64,000 nucleotides of DNA from Pseudogymnoascus destructans (taxonomy: Eukaryota; Ascomycota; Leotiomycetes; Thelebolales; Thelebolaceae): assembly GCF_001641265.1 (NCBI RefSeq), contig NW_020167528.1, forward strand, positions 310,001 to 374,000, read 5' to 3'. The number at the start of each line of letters is the position of its first letter. The stretch's first letter is position 1. Positions 1 to 10,599 of the stretch are shown here, in pieces. The position numbers and the translations under genes are program-made. The notes below the pieces were generated by a model. The model was given only the letters and a program-made list of their open reading frames with translations. It was not told where the DNA came from and ran no database searches.

Positions 1-1420
1 TGAGACGAGGAACCGCGTGGTGTTTGTCCATGATCTCGTCACTTTGGGGAGGGGTATGGAGGGGAGTTTGAGGAGGTGGATAATCTAATACTTGGGGTGG
101 TGGTGTTGAGGTCATGTGCCCATCCAGAACGTAATCACGTGATACAAAGTATCGACATTCTAAGTCACCTGATTATTTACTCGACGGCCCTAATTAATAT
201 ACTTTGTACGGTGGGCAGCCTCCATGTCCGTACGCCCCCTCTCCCTGCAAGACAGAAGAAAACAGAAGAAAAAGGAAGAGGGTGTGGAGCCAAAACGGTG
301 ACAATCAGCCGAGGAAACATTTCATTCCTTTTGCCACGATACGGAGTCGCATTTGCGTGGTGCGAGTCATGTCGTATCGCGACCCTGCGTCCATGGCGGG
401 CGGGCCACATCCATCGCCGTCTCCCTTTCTCCCTTTCCCTTCGTCCGTCCACAGCGTCACACAATCGAAGTTGTATTCTTGGGTTTTCTGGAAGTCGCCG
501 TGCCCAGCCACTAGAGCGACTGCGCCCACACCTCAGCGGCGTCAGCACGCTCGCACAGGCTACTCAGGGCGCGCTAGCAAGGGTGTACGTGGAGTTTCGC
601 AGGGTTAGTGGTGTTGGTAGCGTTAGTAGCTTGCTAGACGTCCGCTGTGCACACACCCCTTGCGCGTTCGGGGATGGACTGAGATTAAGCTGCATTTTGA
701 CAGGCCAGGGAGGGTTATTTTAGGGAGCGTACGTACGTATGCTTCTTTCTTTCTTCTTTCCTTCTGCTTTTGCGCCTGCTGTGGATGATAATGATAATGA
801 CGCTCAAGGGTCGTCGTTTCAGTATGTAACACACATCCATCCATCCTTCCTCTTCCTGTAATATCAATATTTCCCGCCCGTCCCTACGTCCTCCTCCCCC
901 CTCCTCCCCCCAAGAACGGTGGCAGGTGAAACTCTGGCACCTCCCCGATGGAGTGCCAGAACGCCAGAACGCCAGAACGCCAGAACGCCAGAACGCCAAA
1001 GCCACGCCAAAACGCCAAAACGCCAATATGCCAATACGCCAAAACGCCAAAACGCCCTACGCCATACGCCAATACGCCAATAAACCCGCCAACACTCTAC
1101 TTACTGCACGTTATTGCAATTAACCAGCCGTACACTTGTTCCCGCCCACTTTATTGCCGTCTCGACCTTGTCGAGTGTCGACATGTGTCTCGCCTTGACT
1201 CGAACATGGTGTGGATGTACGCGCACACAGCTTGCACAGCCACAGCCGCCTGCAAAAGCCCGAGGACACCAAACCAACAAAATAGCCCTAACAGGGAAGT
1301 CAGAAAGGAGCCAGGTGGAGCAGAAAGAGGATATGACAGCAGGGCAGGGGAAAGTACATGGGGATGGTATGTGATATGAGACGGGGGAGGAGACGGAGGA
1401 GGAGACGGGGGAGGAGACGG
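1..1420. repeat. Exact direct copy of 22681-24100
   Basis: Read line by line, every base here equals 22681-24100. The copy starts at the window edge, inside the 3' end of the NmrA-like gene that is more complete at 22162-22770, so it may extend further left. It ends at 1420 inside a G-rich minisatellite, immediately before the undetermined base at 1421; the other copy continues through the minisatellite into the desaturase promoter. It contains no convincing gene beyond the NmrA-like 3' end (about 1-90). A very recent segmental duplication or a duplicated contig end would both look like this; the N favours the second. Confidence 0.95.
956..1084. repeat. 8-bp minisatellite (AGAACGCC-like)
   Basis: A run of AACGCCAG / AACGCCAA octamers with drift to ACGCCAAT. 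The identical tract is at 23636-23764. Open frames across it on either strand (Ala/Phe/Trp-rich on minus, Arg/Gln/Asn-rich on plus) are repeat translations, not genes. Confidence 0.85.
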
Positions 1421-1421
1421 N
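1421..1421. other. Undetermined base, probable contig join
   Basis: The only N in the window. To its left lies a purine-rich minisatellite identical to that at 24060-24100; to its right a Ty3/Gypsy integrase begins in mid-domain. The abrupt change of content at a hard-to-assemble repeat suggests a join between contigs rather than a natural breakpoint. Confidence 0.7.
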
Positions 1422-2760
1422 CCATCGACGAACAAGGATTGATTCGATACAAAGGGTTAGTGTATGTCCCAAGTCAAATGAGACGCCCGCTGGTGCAAGA
1501 ACAACACTCGTTACCAGCACACGGTCATCAGGGAGTAACACGAACCTTCGAACGAATCACCCGACACTACTACTTCCCAGGTATGAGGAAGCAGGTAGAG
1601 ACAGTGGTAAGAGAGTGCGACATTTGCAGCAAGTCAAAATAGGCATCTGCCATACGGACAACTCAAGTCGACACCAGTACCAAAAGGAGCGTGGAAATCA
1701 ATAGCTTTGGACTTCATCGTCAAGCTTCTACCCTCCAAGGACCCGTTAACAGGAATAGAATACGACTCTATCCTCGTCATCATGGAAAGACTCACGAAAT
1801 ATGGGAAGTTTATACCATATCTAGAAGCTAGCGACGCCGAGGCGCTCGCATATACCTTCATTCGAGTCAATTATAGCCGATCATGGGATGCCAGAAGAAA
1901 TCATCTCAGATAGAGACAAGCTCTTTACTTCGAAATTCTGGAAATCATTGATGGCGCTACTGGGAACAAATCATAAGCTATCAACAGCTTTTCATCCCCA
2001 GACAGACGGCCAAACAGAAAGATTAAATCAGACCCTTGAACAGTACCTGCGAAGCTATGTCAATCATCAACAGGATAACTGGGTTCAGATCTTACCCATC
2101 GCACAGTTTGCATATAACAGCGCGATGACAGAAGCAACGAAAGTCTCACCGTTCTTTGCCAATTATGGCTACCAGCCAGAAGCATATAGGCAACCAAGAC
2201 CGGATGAATCACGAGCTGAACAAGCCCTGATCGTGGTGGAACAACTGAAATCGTTCCACGAACAACTTGCGACGGACATCCAATTCTTAAATGAACGATC
2301 CGCCGCATACGCAAACAAGAAGCGCAGTATGGAACCTGCCTTCAAGGAGGGGGATAAAGTATACCTACTCCGGAAACATATCAAAACGAAACGACCAAGC
2401 ACAAAGTTGGACTTCAAGAAATTGGGACCATTCAAAATATTGAACAAAGTCAGCTCAGTTAATTACAGACTGCAGCTACCCAGGAAGTCTAGACTACACC
2501 CGGTATTTCATGTCTCACTACTGGAACCAGCAAGAGGAAATACCCCAGTTGCGACCGACACCGAACTCCAACCCGAGAATGAGATAATCGAATATGAGGT
2601 CGAAGCGATCCTAGACAGAAGGTTAGTAGGACGTCGAGAAGAGTTTTTGATAAAATGGGAAAAATTACGAACCTACGGATAATTCGTGGGAACCAACAAG
2701 GAACATCAGCAAAGAACTGCTGGAGGAATATCGACGCCGCCATCCGCCAGCCATTGATCC
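1422..2760 (+). pseudogene. gypsy-A integrase with C-terminal chromodomain (frameshifted)
   Basis: Integrates the retrotransposon cDNA; the chromodomain normally targets methylated-histone chromatin. The HHCC zinc-binding domain ends in CDICSKSK near 1640. The core follows with the first Asp in LDFIVK (about 1705), the second in SDRDKLF (about 1903) and the Glu in QTDGQTERLNQTLEQ (about 2010). The chromodomain begins near 2590 (EYEVEAILDRR, FLIKWE). The domains lie in different frames: breaks fall near 1640, 1880 and 2665, and the reading after the last gives the usual chromodomain end. All three catalytic positions survive, but no continuous protein can be made. Upstream pol domains are missing. 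Confidence 0.85.
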
Positions 2761-3272
2761 CAAGATGCAGGGGAGTAGGCCAGTGGATCGGAGGAAGCGA
2801 GGGTCCCGGTCACAGACGAGGAGGCAGCGCTAACTGCCTGTTCCTCAGCCTCAACAGCGTCACGCTTCTCAGCAGCCACACGTTCGGCCTCCTCTGCCGC
2901 ATCAAGCTCGTCGAGGGTTTTCAAACCTCGTCGGAGCATATCTTTACCACGGGTTCGGATGAGGCGTTTCTGCTTTCGCAGACGAAGTAACTTCGAAAGG
3001 GTTTCTTCCTCTTCGCGATCCAGGCGATCCTCCTCCCATTCGAGCTTCACCCAGTCGGGATGCTCAGGACCCATACAGTCACACTTTTCTTTCAAGTTGC
3101 GACGAACGCACTCGGCGCACCGCCGTGAATCATTTGGAGACGACACGCAAGTAATGTTTCGCCTCACGCAGTTCGAGCAAGAATCCATTTCGGGTAGTTC
3201 GTATCCGTGGTTCTTTATTCGACGGACAAGATCGTTGCGTTCCTGGAGTTTGCGGGCAGTGTCAGTAGGCAT
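2706..3272 (-). CDS. Antisense Cys-rich / coiled-coil ORF of gypsy-A
   Basis: An uninterrupted 188-residue frame on the strand opposite to gypsy-A, between the chromodomain and the 3' LTR. The chosen start is the ATG at 3272 (MPTDTARK); an upstream in-frame ATG at 3320 lies closer to the LTR. It has two Cys clusters, CSNCVRRNITC (CX2CX6C) and CAECVRRNLKEKC (CX2CX8C), then a Glu/Arg/Leu-rich stretch likely to be coiled coil (DREEEETLSKLLRLRKQ) and an Ala/Glu/Ser-rich tail. The paired triple-Cys layout suggests metal binding, but it is not a standard Zn2Cys6 motif. It stays open while the sense integrase is broken. gypsy-B carries a similar antisense gene at 36799-38829. Function unknown. Confidence 0.65.
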   Translation of the reverse strand: MPTDTARKLQERNDLVRRIKNHGYELPEMDSCSNCVRRNITCVSSPNDSRRCAECVRRNLKEKCDCMGPEHPDWVKLEWEEDRLDREEEETLSKLLRLRKQKRLIRTRGKDMLRRGLKTLDELDAAEEAERVAAEKRDAVEAEEQAVSAASSSVTGTLASSDPLAYSPASWDQWLADGGVDIPPAVLC

Positions 3273-3368
3273 GTTGCATATTGAAGGACTCGCTGAGGAG
3301 CAGCAGAGTCCCGGGGACATGGACGTACTTATAGGATTCGAGACGAATGCCCAGGGGAAGGGAGCGAG

Positions 3369-3843
3369 TGTTACGACGGAACAAGAAGGCTGGCCAACTA
3401 CAGGACAGGAAGGAGGGAGGTCGCATGAGACCGGCCCTGGTACCTGGAGGGGCAGCGGGGAATAGTAGTTCCGAAAGTATCACGTGACGGACTCGCAGGA
3501 TGATGAGAAGAGTCCTAAGAGTCCAGGACTCCGAGGACTCGAGTGAGTTCCCAGGAGTCCACTAGGCACGTGATGGACTCGCAGGATGATGAGAAGAGTC
3601 CTAAGAGTCCAGGACTCCAAGGACTCGAGTGAGTTCCCAAGAGTCCACTAGGCACGACGCCACTATATAAGTAGATAGTATTTCCTTAGATAGGAGCTTC
3701 GTGCTCAACTCAATACAGTATTTGTTATATACTAGTAACGTGTTACTTGAAGCCTTTGTGTCTGATCCCCTGCCTCCTCTGATAAGTAAACCTTTACGCA
3801 AGAGAACCTCTGTGTCTTCTATCATTTAGAAGTCAGCGTTACA
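3369..3843 (+). repeat. gypsy-A 3' LTR (475 bp)
   Basis: Begins TGTTACGACGG and ends AGCGTTACA, preceded by the purine tract AGGGGAAGGGAG. Near 3484-3655 it holds two tandem copies of a roughly 78-86 bp unit starting CACGTGA(C/T)GGACTCG. A TATA-like site (actatataag) lies near 3662. The same LTR, same length and inverted, is at 35765-36239. Confidence 0.9.
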
Positions 3844-3873
3844 ATTGGCTGTCGCCAAATAACTTATCTGGGG

Positions 3874-5178
3874 TTATAGCCCCTCGAATGCCGTGTGTGT
3901 TTGCCCCAGACAGGACCCCTCTAGATATGAGGGGGTGGTGGTAGCAGCTTCTGTGGTTTTGGGCCCCTTTCCCTTATCATCACACTGGGGTTTGTCATCT
4001 AATGCCAGGCTCTCCATAGGTTGAGGTCTAGTGTTGTCAGGTTCATCTGCCATAATAGTATCCCGGATTGCTGTAGATACAGTAGTAGCAATAGCAATGT
4101 TACTGCGCACCTGGATAGGTCCCCCATTAAACTCAAATGGATATGGACCGTCCTCATTGGTATCAATTACCTTGAGGGCATATTGAATCTGAAACTTGGC
4201 CCCAGCTTGTAGGATCTCTTGAACGTCAGTCCAGGGAATTACCTGTTCAGGATTGTCGTTGTTGTAGATAGTCCACGGACACTCCTTTGGAACATGTACA
4301 GGGCCTGGCTCGATTGCTATAGCCTCGTTAAGTGAGAATAACGTCAAGGTACTGAAATCGCACCAGAGACGAGGGAGCAACAACACGTGTCGTAGGTGGT
4401 CACGCCATTGAGGGCCGACGTTGAACTCACTTGTATCGTGCTGGTAGGTAGTGTCCTCTTTTTGTAGATGGATCTTGCAGCGCCGGAGGAAGGTGTTGAT
4501 ATGATCAGTGAGTTTGTCATCATCGTCAGTGACATCTTCACGAACAAGCCGGAGAGAAATTTGGTTGGGCGCAGGCTTGTATTGGTGCATAAGATCAATA
4601 ATTGCCTCTGCCCCTGGGGTCTCCAACACCGTGTCCTTGCTCATCCAAGCTGGGAGCCTATCTAAAGTCACTTCGCTAGGTGCAAAGTATGTGTTCTTCC
4701 CGACCTTTGTCGTAGTAGCAGCAAATTTAGAGGCGGTTGTCTGGTACAAAAGGTATCTGATGCATGTGTAGGCACAGTATCGCTCCATAGGGTGCTCGCC
4801 AAATTGTGAAAGCGGGCCAAGGGTCGGGCAAAGCAGAGCTGACTTGTTAAACTGGGGGACTTTGAAGGCCTTAACCTTGGTGTTATTGACACGGTGATAG
4901 GTAAAATCGGATTGAAGTTGAGCGTCCTCAATGGTTAAGTACTCAAGTGTTTCAAGAGCATTGGCAGTATGGTGAATTGTACCTGCAAATAGGATTTTCT
5001 GCACCAGGTTTATTGCCTCTTGATCTGCCTTCTCTTCCTCACTATGGAGAGTATAACTGGCAATGAGTGTACTAAGATCCAACTCGTAATCGTACGCTTC
5101 TGGATTCTCAATAGAGGCCTCTAGTATTGAGGTTGCATGCACCTGGAGCTGTTTCTTAAAAACTGTCTCAAAAACCAT
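3874..5178 (-). CDS. Unknown 434-residue ORF
   Basis: The longest open frame in the left 10 kb, intact although everything around it is broken. The first in-frame ATG is at 5178 (MVFETVFKKQLQ). The frame is open upstream only to a TGA near 5268, with no earlier ATG, so the 5' end may be lost or on another exon. The protein is acidic, with a DDDD run, no clear signal peptide or membrane segment, and a Lys/Pro/Thr-rich tail. I recognise no domain. It lies between the gypsy-A LTR (ends 3843) and a Helitron helicase fragment on the same strand (from about 5600), so it could be Helitron or retroelement cargo, or an old host gene. Confidence 0.45.
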   Translation of the reverse strand: MVFETVFKKQLQVHATSILEASIENPEAYDYELDLSTLIASYTLHSEEEKADQEAINLVQKILFAGTIHHTANALETLEYLTIEDAQLQSDFTYHRVNNTKVKAFKVPQFNKSALLCPTLGPLSQFGEHPMERYCAYTCIRYLLYQTTASKFAATTTKVGKNTYFAPSEVTLDRLPAWMSKDTVLETPGAEAIIDLMHQYKPAPNQISLRLVREDVTDDDDKLTDHINTFLRRCKIHLQKEDTTYQHDTSEFNVGPQWRDHLRHVLLLPRLWCDFSTLTLFSLNEAIAIEPGPVHVPKECPWTIYNNDNPEQVIPWTDVQEILQAGAKFQIQYALKVIDTNEDGPYPFEFNGGPIQVRSNIAIATTVSTAIRDTIMADEPDNTRPQPMESLALDDKPQCDDKGKGPKTTEAATTTPSYLEGSCLGQTHTAFEGL

Positions 5179-5414
5179 TGCCCTTTCATCACTGGGTATG
5201 ACCACATCAACTGGCGCAGATGCACTGCATCTGAGTAACCCAAATAACCAGCAACAGTCGCCTCAGAGAGTCGGGATAGGTCATTTAGTAACGGGCTACC
5301 TGCACCACACATCTTGGATTGACCTTGTGATGCTGAGACTCGCTTTCGTCTACCCTTTGAGGGAGTCTATCGTCACATTAGTCTTCTTGTGTACATGTAT
5401 AGAACGGGCCACTT

Positions 5415-5466
5415 GCCACTGCTAGGGCTGGACTGCTGCCACTGCTAGGGCTGGACTGCTGCCACT
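5415..5466. repeat. 23-bp tandem duplication
   Basis: The unit GCCACTGCTAGGGCTGGACT (plus GCT) occurs twice in a row (5415-5437, 5438-5460) followed by the first bases of a third. It lies in the unannotated gap between the unknown ORF and the Helitron fragment. Confidence 0.8.
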
Positions 5467-5559
5467 TTGGGTAGTGTCATCATTGTAAGGACACAGGGCA
5501 CCCAGCTCACAGTAATAGCATATGAGAGTGCGAGTCGGAGGCTAAACGGATGCTATCCT

Positions 5560-7535
5560 ATAGGTCTACTATGAAGGATACAAAAAAGATGAACGGGGAA
5601 CCCCGTTGAGTCTGCTTCCTTGAGTAACCAAATAGCACGTCGTCCGTAGTAGACCGTAGGTCGCATAATAGTCGGTGGACAGCCTCAAAGAGTATTTATG
5701 CTGCATAGGAACCTCGTCCCATATAATTAGACCTGCCTCTTGAAGTTGCCGCCCTACCCTTGAGTTCCGGGTAATAGAACAGGAGGTCTTATCCGTAAGA
5801 TCAATTGGAATCTTAAATTGGGTATGAGAAGTGCACCCATTTGGTAACAGTAAGGCTGCAATACCTGTAGAAGCCACGCAGAGAACTGATTTTCCTTGGG
5901 CACGGAAGAAATGGCATAAAGCCTTATATAGAAAGGTCTTGCCAGTCCCCCCTGGCCCTTGTAGATAGAAGTGGGCAGTCTGCGGCTCAATCTCAATAGC
6001 CGTACAGATTGTACGGAAGCATAAAAGCTGGTCCTGATTTAATCTTGAGACTAAATCTTCCGCAAGAGCTGTTTCAACTATAGGATCAAAGGTAGTTGAG
6101 ACCAGCTATACTGAGGAAGAGGTAGGTTGAAGTCCGTAAGAGTTTTCCCAATATCCGTAAGGCCAACAGAAAGCAAATACAGCCCATAATCAAGATGTGG
6201 TTCTTGAAGGGAGCTAATAGAAATGCTCCTCCGTTTTAGCTCCCGTAATAGGTCGTCGCAGATGTGGTCCTTAAACTGGTTCCAAAGGAGGAGCGGCTCA
6301 GCGATCATTCCTATCCGTAAACCCGTAAGAAGCAGTGTCCGTAGGCCATAACCACTGGTAAAGATGATAGCTTCATTAAAGCATTCAATCCATTCCTGGT
6401 CATTCTCTACTAACCCTCGCGCAATACAGGCTTGGTGGAAAGTCTCATAACATATACTGTTATACGTACGGAGATCCGTAAAGGACGTCGGTCCACGGAC
6501 GACAGTCAATAACATCCGTAGCTAGAATCTCTCGTCAGCAGTAGCGCTACAATGAAACATACGCCCAATGTTACGATCTAAGCCCCTTTTACGGGGAGTC
6601 CATTTCCGCATAGCCTTAGTCCAGACAAATCGAGTAGGAAACTCAGAATATAGAAGGTCCTGCCATCCTCATACATAGCATTGTAACGGAAGAAGCCCAT
6701 TAAAGTAGTATCTGTACGACTAAGCCTTGCAGTAAGCTCTTGAGTTGAAAGTCCATCTGGAAAGTAGACGGTATGCTGGTACTCTAAGTGTACTGTAAGT
6801 TGTGTTACGGGTGGGTATTCGCCATGGGTTACGTACTCCATAATACGCCATATAGCCTCAGTCAGCCCAATATATCATCCGTAGCCTCAACCTGAAGGGT
6901 AGCATGGTCGGAGCCCTTATAGATATATTTGTGGATATATTTTACAGCCTGTACTGTGCTACAGACCTCAACGTTCATATGACAGCGGTATTTCTGAAGT
7001 AGGTACGGGTTATACGGAACAACCCAACGGTTGTTACAGACAACAGTCACACTTGGCCGGGTACTGTAAAAGTACGGCCATCATCCCGACGCCTGTATAT
7101 GGATACCCCTCATCATTTACAACACTAGTAGCAGTAAAAGGCTCGGGAACTGTTTCGTACATCGTAGTAGTGAGGTAGGTGTTTACGTGCCATACACGGA
7201 GCCTTTGGATGGTCCTCACACATGGCCCATGGGTCATAGTTGAGTAGATTGTTACGTGAGGAAATAGGGCGAAGTGGAGGGAGCAGGTGGCCAGCGTGAC
7301 GGACGACCACGGCCACGTCTTTGCGGCAGAACAATGTCCGTAACAGGCTGTAAGCTTTCTGTGGTTCTAGGAGTAGGCACTGGTACCAGCCTTTCCTGGG
7401 TGCGGAGGACAGCGAGAAGAGTGACTGGTTGAACACAAATTGCAAGTTGCGTACCGGCGACCTAGCGATTGGTACGGAAGAGTGATGACTCGCGGTAAGA
7501 ACCGCAGTACGCACACCGAATAGGAGGGGACTCAT
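5560..7535 (-). pseudogene. Helitron Rep/helicase remnant
   Basis: Rolling-circle transposon protein, reading from high to low coordinates in several frames. Recognisable blocks: MTHGPC and NDEGYPY (about 7240-7095), RWVVPYNPYLLQKY and VKYIHKYIYKG (about 7030-6910), HGEYPPVTQL and YFPDGLS (about 6835-6745), RGPTSFTDLRTYN (about 6500), an intact Walker A GPGGTGKT (about 5965), STGIAALLLPNG (about 5875) and IIWDEVPMQHK (about 5720). These match Helitron helicase order. At least five frameshifts separate them. The helicase stops near 5600, soon after the block containing LLCDLRS, so the C-terminal half is lost. The stretch above 7260 fits the Rep region poorly. No Helitron ends were identified. 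Confidence 0.8.
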
Positions 7536-7798
7536 TAGATCCTTAACATTTAAGCAAATACAGAGCAGGATAGGGTAGGAATAGATACAGGCAGAATGAA
7601 AGGCGATTACAGATTACGGACAGGGCGTAAAGGAAAACTCTGCACACTAAGGGCTCACAGACTGCAACCGTAAAGAGAACTCTATATGCTAAACCTAGGG
7701 TAGTAAGAAATGGGACCTAAACTTAAGCCAGCCAATCCTGAATTTCGACAAATGATAGCCAATCAATTGGTCTTGCCGTTTTATAATGTAGTATAGTA
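7536..7798. other. Gene-free spacer
   Basis: AT-rich spacer between the Helitron remnant and the pogo element. Nothing recognisable seen. Confidence 0.5.
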
Positions 7799-7800
7799 TA

Positions 7801-9660
7801 ACGTGCATGTATAACGAAAGTGCCAAACAAGCGAAAGTGCCAAAATATCGCGACTACCCCATAAGAATTGCGATAAATCCACCACAACAATATAAATTAA
7901 TCAAAACTACTCGGAGTCCTCTTCCTCAGACCTGTCTATTACAATCTGACAAGTGCGCGCATTGTGTCCAGTCTCACCACACTTGCCACAGCGACGTGCA
8001 TGGGTTTCTTCCCTTGGCTTCCGACCACTACTTGCCCTTATTTCTTGCTCTACTTGCTGCACAACGTCCCTCTCGTCCTGTAGCTCCTGTGCTACCTGTT
8101 GACTAAGTGATCCTCCTTGCTGTAGTCGTGTTTTTTTAGCTCTCCGGCGCTTGCTTAGCACTTCATTTGCCTGTCGCAGGTTTTGGTTCTCTGCTTTTAA
8201 CAATGCTAATTGATGCATTATTTGCGATGCACCCTTTGTAAACTGGTCAACAGCTGCATAGATTGAGGTTGGAGAGCTATTTTGATGATGCGCAATTCAG
8301 TTTTTAATGAAAGTAGACTGTGATACAGCTTCAGTTGGGTTATTTGGTGTCTGAGAAACCCATGGTTGAGCGGTGTTTGGGCGAGAGGTTGGAGGTGTTG
8401 GCGTCTTAAACCTAAGGTCAAGTGTAGATATTACACTCTCAGGGCTAAATGGAAGAAGCCCAGCACCTCGGAACCCTCCCTGAATATTGCTTTCTGTCAT
8501 TGCAATGTTAAATGCAGTGTGGAAGGCAGGAAAGAAGTCATCCTTAGTAATGTGAATAATATGAGCCCGCATCATATCTTCAATTTGCCGACCGTAAGCT
8601 CTCTTTAATGGGCCAAAACAGCCAACATCAAGTGGTTGGAGTATATGGGAAGAGTGAGCAGGCATACAAAGCGTAATAATGTTGTGTTCTTTGCAGTACT
8701 CCTCAAACTTGTCTGAGTGGTGGCTCTCATGACCATCAAGGACTAACAAGCGATAACCACCAACACTCCAGGGCTTTGTGTGCTTCTCAAAATGCTGAAT
8801 CCAATCCATACCTCTCTCGTTTGTAGTCCAGCCATTTGCAGTAACAGCGATTACCCAATCTGCTGGAAATCTGCTATTCTCATACCAAGATGCAAGGTGG
8901 TTTTTACCTGTCACAATGACAAATGGCGGCACTGCCCAACCTTGAGAACTAACGCCTTGGATTACTGTAACCCATTCCCGATTGCCAGGCTGCACCTTTT
9001 TTGCCTTTGCCCGCCCATCTGAGCTCGTTACTACCGTTGCGCTTGAGATGACGCCCATCATAAACCCAGTCTCATCAAAGTTGTAGATATCTGCATTGTT
9101 GATGCCATACTTTAGAATTGTGTTCCATACAAGCTCAAACCAGCCACGAATGACTTCTGGATCTTCGCACTTAGCCCTCTGGTAGTCGTATTTTTCGCTG
9201 GAAGCGTGTCCGGAGCTCTACATGGCGCTTAACAAAGTTTGAAGCCCAACGTGACCCGACGCGTGGCGCGTCACGTGTTGCAAGTAGTCAATTTGCCATA
9301 TCTTCAACATAGACAACTGAGGAGGGAACCCTTTAGCAGCTAAGTCAAGTATATACTGAACAAGAACTGATTCCTCTAGGTTACTTAATTTCCGTAAGTT
9401 GGCTTGGATATCGCATCGTGAAGGTACGCCTTGTAAACAGTGACGTAGCTTGCGGTGGTCTACTGAATAGATCCTAGCTGCAACTCGAAGGCGCAAATTT
9501 GGGTCGCTTTGCATAGCTTGGATAGCTAGCACTAATTTGCTTTCATCATTTTTATGGCGCATGTTTTGTTGTGGAGGAATTTAACATTTAGTTGGGGGGG
9601 TTGGTCACCGCATGATTTTGGCACTTTCGCTTGTTTGGCACTTTCGTTATACATGCATGT
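7801..9660 (-). mobile_element. pogo-1: complete Tc1/mariner (pogo/Fot1) element
   Basis: A 1860-bp element with terminal inverted repeats of 46 bp (7801-7846 and 9615-9660) that differ at one base (third position, G versus A). Each repeat holds two copies of CGAAAGTGCCAAA. It is flanked by TA duplications (7799-7800 and 9661-9662). It carries one transposase gene on the minus strand, inactivated by point changes. The clean ends and near-identical repeats suggest a fairly young insertion. It splits the sequence that continues at 9663. Confidence 0.95.
7907..9562 (-). pseudogene. pogo-1 transposase (inactivated)
   Basis: Cut-and-paste transposase of the pogo/DDE_1 family. The N-terminus (from ATG 9562, MRHKNDESK) has the HTH and CENP-B-like DNA-binding part. 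The catalytic domain shows FDETGF (just above 9061), LDGHESHH (about 8730) and LQPLDVG (about 8635). The tail has a coiled coil and a zinc knuckle CGKCGETGHNARTC near 7980. Defects: a single-base loss near 9300 is compensated by an extra A in a run near 9190; in the shifted stretch a TGA stands at 9288-9290; another TGA at 8297-8299 cuts off the last 130 residues. Both stops are one C-to-T change from CGA. Apart from these the frame is preserved, so the element died recently. Confidence 0.92.
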
Positions 9661-9662
9661 TA

Positions 9663-10499
9663 GCACAAAATGATAATGCTTTGTGGATGCATCGTATTTA
9701 ACTGGATATAGAAAATTGCCTCTAACGGCCATGGATCGAGCACGGAAGAACTATCAGTTTCTGAATGGAGGAGTAGGTTTAATCGGTCTGGGGCACCATC
9801 ACCACCCAAGAGAAAGGAGTCTAAGCACCAGATCTATGATTTAGCAACTCCGGGGAGAGAGATTATTATGGAACCAAGTGCTAACTCACGACTTTACACT
9901 CTAGAGATAATTGATCAAATAATTAACTAGGCCTCCATTTAAGCCCTTAGTTTAAGAAATATAACATTTCAGCTAGTGCTGCCCAAAGGAACACGTGAGA
10001 CCACATAAAGACTTGCCTAACCCCTGACCCAACAACAACGCTGCTGTGAGGCCCTGAAGTGCTCGACCCCAACTGACTCGGTTTAGCCGTTGCAGTCCCG
10101 CAAAGGCCTGTAGTCATGCATTGTTAGTGGAAGTATTGTTTATCAGTAGTGTGAGTGAAGCCGGAAGTGAACATGTTGATGGACATAATTGCGCTTGCCA
10201 ATCACCTCACGACAATCGCTCCCCATCTTATAAGAGCTATAACTAGTGTACAATGAAAGCCAATATTTGCTCATGCACAGTCTGAAATTGGCTTATTGCA
10301 ATATAAAGACCATTTGCCTTCCCTCTTAGACCAAAATATATCTGGTCTATGCTTGGATCATATGCAAATTAAAATGGATTCACTTGTCTCCGATTATGCT
10401 AAGAAGATAGAGCTAGAGGGTAAAAGTTCTAGAACTTCCAAGGCAGAGCTTGAAAGTCTAGAAAACGAAAATATTGGAAACCTCTACAATCGTGTATAA
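9663..10499 (+). pseudogene. Decayed unknown gene, part 1 (coiled-coil segment)
   Basis: Two protein-like stretches on the plus strand. The first (about 9755-9930) is Ser/Pro/Lys-rich and ends in a TAG after EIIDQIIN. The second (10296-10499, open further upstream) is helical and charged (LPSLLDQNISGLCLDH, ESLENENIGNLYNR) and ends in TAA. I recognise no family. The pogo-1 insertion at 7799 lies upstream and may have split this gene. Between them (9930-10260) I see nothing. Confidence 0.3.
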
Positions 10500-10599
10500 T
10501 AGCAAGAAAGAGAACGAACCACTCGAACTAAAAGGTACCACGCTAGAACAATTTCCGCTTAGGTGTAGAAGCCGGGGTCAGGGGCAGAAATTGCCAAAA

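Larger units (their letters stand above)
1422..3843 (+). mobile_element. gypsy-A: 5'-truncated Ty3/Gypsy chromovirus with 3' LTR
   Basis: The 3' end of an LTR retrotransposon: integrase and chromodomain on the plus strand (1422-2760), an antisense Cys-rich ORF (2706-3272), a purine-rich tract just before the LTR (about 3351-3368) and a 475-bp LTR (3369-3843). Gag, protease and reverse transcriptase are absent because the left side is cut at the N at 1421. A solo LTR of the same family sits in reverse at 35765-36239, and a shorter relative is at 42995-43356. Confidence 0.85.

Noticed and set aside
76..723. 215-codon frame (and its copy at 22756-23403)
   Set aside because: No domain, high Arg/Ser/Cys content, overlapping frames on both strands of equal length; looks like non-coding GC-rich DNA.
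3844..3870. ATTGGCTGTCGCC after the gypsy-A LTR as a primer-binding site, making this a 5' LTR
   Set aside because: A purine tract precedes the LTR and integrase lies upstream in sense, so it is a 3' LTR; I could not match the sequence to a tRNA end.
4668..4931. Frames opposite or overlapping the unknown ORF
   Set aside because: Shadows; none carries a recognisable domain.
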